Under the pieces are notes generated by a model. That model was given only the letters and a program-made list of their open reading frames with translations. It did no database searches and was not told where the DNA came from. Position numbers and translations under genes: made by a program. From Umbelopsis ramanniana AG (lineage: Eukaryota > Mucoromycota > Umbelopsidomycetes > Umbelopsidales > Umbelopsidaceae), in contig NW_026252121.1 of NCBI RefSeq assembly GCF_025399195.1, forward strand, positions 124,001 to 188,000: 64,000 nt of DNA, given 5' to 3'. Each line of letters begins with the position of its first letter. Position 1 is the first letter of the stretch. Shown in pieces: positions 57,342 to 64,000 of the stretch.

Positions 57342-60310
57342 TTATTTTATCTGAGGGCGATGATCGTATATTTGGTTTAACAATCCAAGCACATTATTGT
57401 CCTGATCAGGGTCAATCCTTCCATCGTCTTCATCATTTTGGTCTTGGTATTCATCTGGGTGTATCATACGAGCTGGTGCAAAATCACCAAGCTCACTAGG
57501 AATATCGTGCTCGAATGAGTCTGCCGCTGGTTGCCTGTGCGTTGACCTTCTTTCGAATGGCGAATTTGGCTCCGATGAGTCGGGCGCCGAGCTGTTAGGA
57601 ATGAAAGAAGGCACAGCTGCACCAGGACTCAATCGTCTGTTCGTTCGCCATTGATCGTACTTGGGAGAAGCGTATGAGTATCTTGAATTCACAATGGAAG
57701 AGTGAGAAAGTTGGCTTTCATCGTCATCATCCATTTCTTCGTCAATCTTCGAGTGAGCTCGATGATCTTTATATTCTGCCATACGTGAAAGATACATGGA
57801 GCCAGCAGGATCGGTAGGCATCCAACTTGGATTGTTCGCCTGCAAATGTTCGAAAAATGAATACCAAGCGTTTTTTTGGCACGGCGAACGGTTGATCAAA
57901 CTAACCTTGAAATTCAAAAAGCTCTTTTCCATTTTTCCATTATTGCTCACGTAATGTTCGTCTTGAACAGCCACGGGTGCACCATACTTGATGTTGCCAT
58001 GTCGTCTAAAGTCGAATAAAGCAAAACTGCAGACATAGCCTAGACCATCCACATGGACAGTGAATTCTCTGAAGAAGTCGATGATTTGAGTGCTACATTG
58101 CGGCAGTGAATACCACAGTACCAGAGGCGTAAACAGAATGCTTAAAAATTCTTGCAAAAACAATGTGATCTTCATGTCGAACATCTGGCTGAATTGGCCT
58201 TTAACTTCATCGGTGTGAAGTTTACCTCGCCATTCATTTGGAAAGTAGTGTGTGATTTCGATTACTTTCCTGATATCCTGCTCTGGTTCAAACACCAGAG
58301 TATCGTCGGGTATCAAACCTCTACTTACAGCAAAGAGACCGCCGAACAGTCCGATGTAAAAAAGAATGGTTCCGTTGGGTGTTAGCTCAAAGTTCAGCAA
58401 TGCTTCGGAATCGAACAGTGTAATGATGGCTAAAATGCCAGCAAATGATCCAGATATGAATGCGACAAATCTGTGCAAGAAAGCATGAGATACATAGTCA
58501 GGAAGTGCATGGAATAAGAGTGAAAGCAAGCAGGGATTTCTACCGAGCAATGAGTGCTGTTTTGTCTTTTGGAAATTGGTCGAGGTATTTGTTTGCCGAT
58601 ATATGAGAGCTATTCAGACGTCGTTTGAACAGATGAGGAAGCTCATTAAATTCCCGGAGTTTCCACTTAGCGAAAGGAGAGTAGTTACGAGAACCGATTG
58701 CGCCTGGATTCTTGTGGTATTCCTAAAGAGAGAGTCTTAATAACGAGTCCTCGTTTGCCAACATGATCTGTACTATACTCACTTCAAAATAGCGGAAGAA
58801 AAAGTAAATTAACAAGTACGCCAAGATAAATGGCGCACATATGAGGTTGAGAAAACCCATGATGATAAATCTGCGACGAAGGCTAATAAAATGGGCGGAC
58901 ACATGAGCACACGAGATCACTACTTCATGTTTTTCGGATAGAAAATTGTACATACCCTTCAGCAAGAACAGCCCTATTTTTGTCCTTTAAAAATCGCTTC
59001 CTGATTTGACCATTTGAATCAAAGACGTAGCTCAGAACACAGAATGAAAGATTCCATTCCAGATCACGAGTAAAAACATGCATATTGCGAAGATAGGGGA
59101 GCGGGATAGTGATATTCAATATGTCCTTATTGAACAAGGCAATAAGATAATTGTCTTTTCTCATTATCCTGTTGGCAATATCATGGGCGTCAAGTTTGAT
59201 AGGAGCTGTGCTGGCCATGTTAGGATTACTTTCTCGAACACTGATGATCCGCTCCAAAATTTCTTGCCATGTTATGGTAGCCATGTCTTTCTAGAAATGG
59301 GTAACGATAGATGAGAAATGCAAATATTGAAACCAATGTGATACAACTGTATACGTACATCAGATACATCCAGTAAGTGCACATAGAACATGTGCATCTC
59401 ATTCAGGGCCGGCAGATCCCACCAAAATTGAAGAGCTTGCCAGACCCACCAAACAACAAAGATGAGCAAGAACAAGACCTTGGGAAAGGATAGCCTGTAG
59501 GCCACGTATGAAACATGATGAGTCAGGAATTGAGAGAAGCAAAGCAGGATAGAATGCTTACATACTTTGAAAGACATTGTGGTTCCAAGACTTCTGAAAG
59601 TTTTGTGTGACTGGGAATCTCAGAGTAATTGACACAACCCACAAGAAAGGTCGAAAATGTGATAGTAAAAGCAAGTGTGCTGGAGACACGTGTTAGTCCA
59701 TAGGGTGATGGAGAAGCTGAAGATCATGCGCACCAATCACTCACAGTAAATTAAGGATTTTAGCCAGTAGTATGCAATAATAGCCTTTGCCAAGATAGTA
59801 TGAATACACTCGTTCAAAGAAGTGATCCATATTGGCAATATTGGCCCATCGCCACATGGTTCTATCGTGCGGAGTCATATTGGAGCGAGTTGAATGGAGA
59901 GGAGTTGGTATTCGTTGTCGTAAGTTATCTAAATTTGACGAAGGCCGAGGTCTAGGTGCGGTTTCGCGAATGGGTGACTTTTCCCATTGTCTCTCACTTA
60001 ACAATGGTCGCTGATCCGTCACTTCTTCATCGACGTCTTGTGGCATTTCGATCATGAGCGAAGGGGGGACTTCAGCGTCGGATTCATCGGATTCTGGTAG
60101 CTCTATATCGTGCTCAGTCAATATATCGTGCGGCCGTGCATGAGGTCTTGCATATGAATTGGAAGTGTAGGAGTGAGTGGTGCCTGGCGGTGAATGAAGG
60201 GTCTGTGTTCGGAATGTGGAGGAGTATTGTGATTGGCGTGGCGATAAGTTATCCAAGTCATACTTGTCGTCGTCTTCATTAGCTACTCTTGAGCTAAAAA
60301 GACTTGACAT
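57342..60310 (-). CDS. ATG9: Autophagy-related protein 9 (ATG9), lipid scramblase
   Basis: Multispanning membrane protein of Golgi-derived vesicles that seed the phagophore and scramble lipids supplied by Atg2. The N-terminus ([22 protein letters not shown] complement of 60308-60310) is long, polar and Ser/Pro-rich. The core has [29 protein letters not shown], the TM exon with [95 protein letters not shown], and [20 protein letters not shown], all hallmark Atg9 segments. The tail is acidic and disordered, ending [12 protein letters not shown]. Seven or so introns are present. KAP114 starts 128 bp downstream on the same strand. ATG13 is elsewhere in the window. Confidence 0.96.
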
Positions 60311-60630
60311 GGTGGTTGAGTTAATATTATGCGGTGCAGGTTAAACAAAGCTTCAACCAACTTGTAATGAAACGTGCGCGTCACACAGTCAATCACGTTT
60401 CCTATGGCTCGTGATTTGCCTGAAATTTCATTGACTGCGAGAGAAGGTTGAGATATGGCAGCATTTTCATATCATTGTATCGCTTAATAGAATGTTTATT
60501 ACTAACACAATGATAAACTGCACTGCACAACAAGGACTCAGTTGTGCAAAAAGAGTCAAGGCAAGCAAATAACAAAGGAAAATATTCAGACACTAATGCT
60601 GCTTAAAGCTTAAACCAAAATATTATTTTT
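60311..60630. other. Intergenic region: ATG9 promoter and coiled-coil gene 3' flank
   Basis: This 320-bp stretch between two minus-strand genes contains no recognisable feature. Confidence 0.4.
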
Positions 60631-61572
60631 TCATTTATTGACCCAGTTGACTTCCCATAGAAAGTTGTTTAATCTGGCTTGCATATGTTCTTTTTCAATT
60701 TCATACCGCTGAATGTCTTCATGGTAGGTGGCAATTTCACGTTGCAGCTCTTTGATGATTTCGTTGTTCTCGACTTGATGCAGGCTCAATTTGCCATAGT
60801 CTTTGGTCAGCTTTTGGTTTTTTTCTGATAGGTCATTGTAGGATTTCTGTTGTGTTTCAATTTCATCAAGGAGGGTTTTTATCTTTTGGTTATGAGGATC
60901 GGTATCGAATTCACTAGCTTTGCCATCACTGTCTTGTGGCTCATCGTCCAAAGCGTTCGCTTGATAGAGCAAGCGACGTAGTGTCGTTATTGTGGCGTTT
61001 AGCTTTTCGATTTCAAACTGTCTTGCATCGGCAAGGCTTTGGGCTTCGTCACAGCGTTTTTGGGTTTCCTTGATTTGTGTCTTTGCTATGTCGAGGTCCC
61101 TTGTCAGGGCTTGGTTTTCAGACACTAAGTGTGTGGGGTGAATTTCAGGTTCCACACTGTCAAGTTGATCGCTCTCGGTGTTTAACCCTTCCTTCTTTTC
61201 ATCTGAAGTCTGGCCAACGTCGTGGGTTGAAGAGGCACTGGCTATATCAGAAGATAGCCCAAAACATAGCATAGGAAGACTTGTGGAAGTCTCTTCAGAT
61301 CGTAGCGATATATGACTACGTTTCTTCAGCACAGCCAGTTCAGCTTGAGGATTGGAAGGTAGAAAGTCTGAGGTTTTGACGATGATGGCGCCGTTGGCTT
61401 TCGTGATGGGTCTCTCGGTATAAGCGGGTGGATGCTCTTGCCGTTTCAAAGTTTGGGATGGGTACGCTTTGTTGTGGACAGAGCTGTTTCGTCTCACGTT
61501 TGAGGTGGAGTCGTTCATGTTATCGTCTTTAACCCACGAGAAGATTTTTGAGAATTTATGATGCGAAGTCAT
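60631..61572 (-). CDS. Coiled-coil protein of unknown function
   Basis: A single-exon ORF of 313 residues starting MTSHHKFSKIFSWVKDDN (ATG complement of 61570-61572). I do not recognise a family. Residues 1-145 are polar and Ser/Thr-rich with short basic patches. From about residue 150 to the end there are long heptad-like stretches: ENQALTRDLDIAKTQIKETQ, ARQFEIEKLNATITTLRRL, then KIKTLLDEIETQQKSYNDL and NEIIKELQREIATYHEDIQ. An acidic gap (DDEPQDSDGKASEFD) splits the coil. There is no signal peptide or membrane segment. A scaffold, cytoskeletal or vesicle-tether role is possible but unproven. Absence of introns is unusual for this window. Confidence 0.75.
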   Translation of the reverse strand: MTSHHKFSKIFSWVKDDNMNDSTSNVRRNSSVHNKAYPSQTLKRQEHPPAYTERPITKANGAIIVKTSDFLPSNPQAELAVLKKRSHISLRSEETSTSLPMLCFGLSSDIASASSTHDVGQTSDEKKEGLNTESDQLDSVEPEIHPTHLVSENQALTRDLDIAKTQIKETQKRCDEAQSLADARQFEIEKLNATITTLRRLLYQANALDDEPQDSDGKASEFDTDPHNQKIKTLLDEIETQQKSYNDLSEKNQKLTKDYGKLSLHQVENNEIIKELQREIATYHEDIQRYEIEKEHMQARLNNFLWEVNWVNK

Positions 61573-62468
61573 AGAGGCTGAACAGGTTTAAAAGCATTCT
61601 TAGAATGTGGCAGAATTATTTTTGAAGATACACCAAGTACCTCAATATCTTGTGTAGCCATGAAGCCTGGCATGGGCTTCATGAAGATCTCTACAAATTG
61701 GGAAAACTCAGTTTAGCCGCTGGATTTTCCAAGACAATGGAGACGTGCGCCATAGCTGGAACAAGTGTTTCAGCTTCCGCAACAATTACGTGAAAGAAGC
61801 TTTAATTTTCTCGGCTCAAATTCTGCCGAAGGGCCGTTGAAAATTTTTTCCTTTTTTTTTTTTTTTTCAATCATGCATCGACGTTCAACGTAATATTCCA
61901 TACTAAGCATATTACTAGCCCATCGCATACCCTTGTCGTACGCAAAGGAGCGATTCATACTGGTTTTGGTCGATAGAGCAATTGCATGTGTTAAGTCTTG
62001 TAACAGAGTTGGGTAACTTCTTTGCTTAGTGACACGAGATAGGCATCAACATTGGTAAGAGAACGATTTGTAATGGGGCTGAGATTGCTTGTCATCAGCG
62101 TCAAACAGCGGGCCGGTAAAAGTGGAACGAAGAAAATGGCTCAGTAATCCGAAACATGAAAATGCTATCCGACATACAATCGATCATAATGTCCCATAGC
62201 AACAATTCACTGTGCTATTACCATCAAGCAAATGACAAAAAATCTGATAGTTTGTTGATTAATCTGCCAAAATGGGTACACTTCATGCTATTATATCATT
62301 ATAGGCAAGTCGAGTGATGTCTCGTGAGGTCCATTCGCAGGATTGCCATTGGCGGAGATGTGGCGGGCGGAGTTTGCCGGCTCCTGGCCCAGATAATTCT
62401 GTTATAAAAGGGGACATTCAAAAATTTCACTGATTATATCGACACTCTCCCAACTCTTGTATTTCATA
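61573..62468. other. Divergent intergenic region coiled-coil gene / Ser-rich gene
   Basis: About 0.9 kb with both promoters. A TATAAAAG box lies at 62403-62410. A 17- to 18-nt T run occurs near 61850-61867. No other feature was recognised. Confidence 0.45.
62403..62410 (+). promoter_or_regulatory. TATA box of the small Ser-rich gene
   Basis: TATAAAAG lies 66 bp before the ATG at 62469, similar to the 60-bp spacing of the CipC genes. A strong TATA box suggests regulated expression. Confidence 0.6.
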
Positions 62469-62924
62469 ATGTTGAATATATCCATTACCCCCAAGAAGGA
62501 TAAGAATAATAACCGTCATAGCTTCCTCGGAAGAAAAAGGGAACCTAGGAGTCGTCCAATATCCACTTCATCTTGCTCCTCTGCTGACAGTGATCAAAGT
62601 GAACATCGATTCTACAATCGACTAACTCGTATATTCGGTAACAGTGCCGAACACTTATCCGTGGACGAAGACTATTCCTCAGCAGCTGAAACATCTAATT
62701 CAAGTCAAAATAGTAAACGCTACGCTCGAAAGCATTTTGTGCATAGAGAAGAAACTGTCCCTGCTCATAAGATTCCTCCATATAGCCCAACTGGGGCATG
62801 GAATGGTAAATTCCCATATTCCAATTTCTACGTGCGTCTTCCCAATGGAAAATGGATGATTCGGTATCGTTCAGGCGATAGGGACATCTTGGGAACGGAT
62901 GAGTTTGAAGGTTACATGATCTAA
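62469..62924 (+). CDS. Small Ser-rich protein of unknown function
   Basis: An intronless ORF of 151 residues, MLNISITPKKDKNNN to DEFEGYMI, preceded by a good TATA box. The N-terminal half is basic then Ser-rich (RPISTSSCSSADSD). The last ~45 residues look like a folded unit: PYSPTGAWNGKFPYSN, FYVRLPNGKWMIRYRSGD, RDILGTDEFEGYMI. The sequence is rich in aromatics and turns. There is no signal peptide or membrane segment. I do not recognise a named domain; a lineage-specific family is my guess. The ATG at 62469 is the first in frame. Confidence 0.72.
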   Translation: MLNISITPKKDKNNNRHSFLGRKREPRSRPISTSSCSSADSDQSEHRFYNRLTRIFGNSAEHLSVDEDYSSAAETSNSSQNSKRYARKHFVHREETVPAHKIPPYSPTGAWNGKFPYSNFYVRLPNGKWMIRYRSGDRDILGTDEFEGYMI

Positions 62925-64000
62925 TTGTAGATCATCATAAGCCTCACCTATAATTGCACATCTTGACATCAAGTTGATGCTTACTCGTATTCAAGTGTAA
63001 TCTCATGCAACAACCACAGCCTTTGTAAATACGTATTCCTGCTGTCGTTGGATCTGTGTATATATGAATAATAAAAACCATACCTATCATTTATCAATAC
63101 TTTCTTCTGATATGTTTATTTGGATTCCAATCGGTTCGCACCGATGATTACCTTCAATCGTGCAACCTCGATACTACTTCCGCACATTTTTTATTTTTTC
63201 CCCTTTTGTACATTGACCTCGTCTTTACAGGTCGCAAGTGGCATCACCGCAGCTGAGCGAAAAGAAGTGAGAGGAATTATTATGTTCGAAGTTGTCCGTG
63301 TCGGCGTTCACTCTTTTCCACTCACGCTTGATGGTATCGCGGCTGCTTTTGCTTCCGGATAAAACTCAATATGAACACAGCCCTCCTTAACTACGCCGAC
63401 GCACTTGGAAAAACTTGAGTCCGCTATCGCTGATACTTCATGACGCGTACTCCGATAATTTTTTGTTAGACCGAAAGAATCGCACAGTGGATATTGCTTC
63501 TCTATGACGTAGGAATAACCTTGTGAACACTTTGAGCTTGCCTGCGTACGTAAGGTTTTCCTCCTGAGGCTCAGTCCGTAAAGGAAAATGGTCTGTAGTC
63601 CACTTATAGAGTTTTCGTCTAGTACCATCTCTGATACATTATTATTATACTTGGTCTCAAAAAGAACTAAAATACATCGTCTGAATTGAAATTGGCTTGT
63701 GCCTGGTAAAGAAGGTTTAGTACCAAGCATTTCCTTTCCAAGCCGCTTTCATCTTTATCTGGAAAAACCTTTGATCACAAAGGTCTATGCTGCAAGCCTG
63801 CTTTGGAGCTCTACAGATTTCCTATACAGCACGGTGTTAGCAGTACAAAGTCTGTCACTGTATCTGTTCGTGTCAATTTGCTTAGTAAAAAAACAATTAG
63901 CAACAGATGACAGAACTTGTCTTTGTTCATCTGCCCTGACTCCTCAAGTTGATTCCTTATTTAGCGCTACATCCAGTAAAGTGGGCTGTTGAAATACAAA
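62925..64000. other. Right-edge region without an assigned gene
   Basis: An AATAAAAA signal near 63068 probably ends the Ser-rich gene. Beyond it, a 140-codon minus-strand ORF (63308-63730) and shorter plus-strand ORFs (63120-63362, 63699-63992) resemble nothing I know. A gene extending past the right edge is possible. Confidence 0.4.

Noticed and set aside
63120-63362. Plus-strand ORF as a separate gene
   Set aside because: Starts without an ATG, has no family match and overlaps a longer opposite ORF.

Overview
This is a stretch of nuclear chromosome from a filamentous fungus of the Mucoromycota, most likely Mucorales. Genes are dense and mostly split by many short introns (about 50-100 nt, GTAAGT-type donors). 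Intergenic DNA is moderately AT-rich, and the proteins read as early-diverging fungal orthologues. Supporting hints are a WRKY-like zinc finger, duplicated CipC/DUF3759 genes and DUF1624-type membrane acetyltransferases. The species cannot be named from sequence alone. No CRISPR array, intact transposon, rRNA or virus-like gene was seen.

Layout, left to right: the N-terminal part of proteasome activator BLM10 (-, runs off the left edge); mitochondrial pyruvate carrier MPC1 (+), with a 4-nt microexon; a secreted, probably GPI-anchored HExxH protein (+); a WRKY-like zinc-finger protein (+); SYO1/HEATR3 (-); two DUF1624/HGSNAT-like acetyltransferase paralogues (-) on either side of a DHA2-type MFS transporter (+); a convergent pair of CipC/DUF3759 paralogues; ATG13 (-); GFA1 (-); TIM9 (+); a gp78-like RING E3 ligase (-); tRNA-Phe(GAA); a CaM-kinase (-); ESCRT-I VPS37 (+); Pol III subunit RPC9/C17 (+); an FHS-family sugar transporter (-); TAF5 (+); TIM10 (-) divergent from BMT5 (+); a bHLH factor (+); importin-9/KAP114 (-); ATG9 (-); a coiled-coil protein (-); and a small Ser-rich protein (+). 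The last kilobase holds only unassigned ORFs.

Most genes are housekeeping and do not form one pathway. Two functional pairs share the window without being adjacent: TIM9 with TIM10 (intermembrane-space chaperone) and ATG13 with ATG9 (autophagosome initiation). The accessory-looking parts are the acetyltransferase-MFS-acetyltransferase block (13.4-20.5 kb) and the CipC pair (21.1-22.8 kb). The two CipC genes have identical exon lengths and a co-linear promoter: a 20-bp element with one mismatch, an ACTCCG box, and a TATA box exactly 60 bp before each ATG. I see no self-contained new defence or biosynthetic system. The best leads are the microexon, the shared CipC promoter element, the WRKY-like factor and the orphan HExxH protein.
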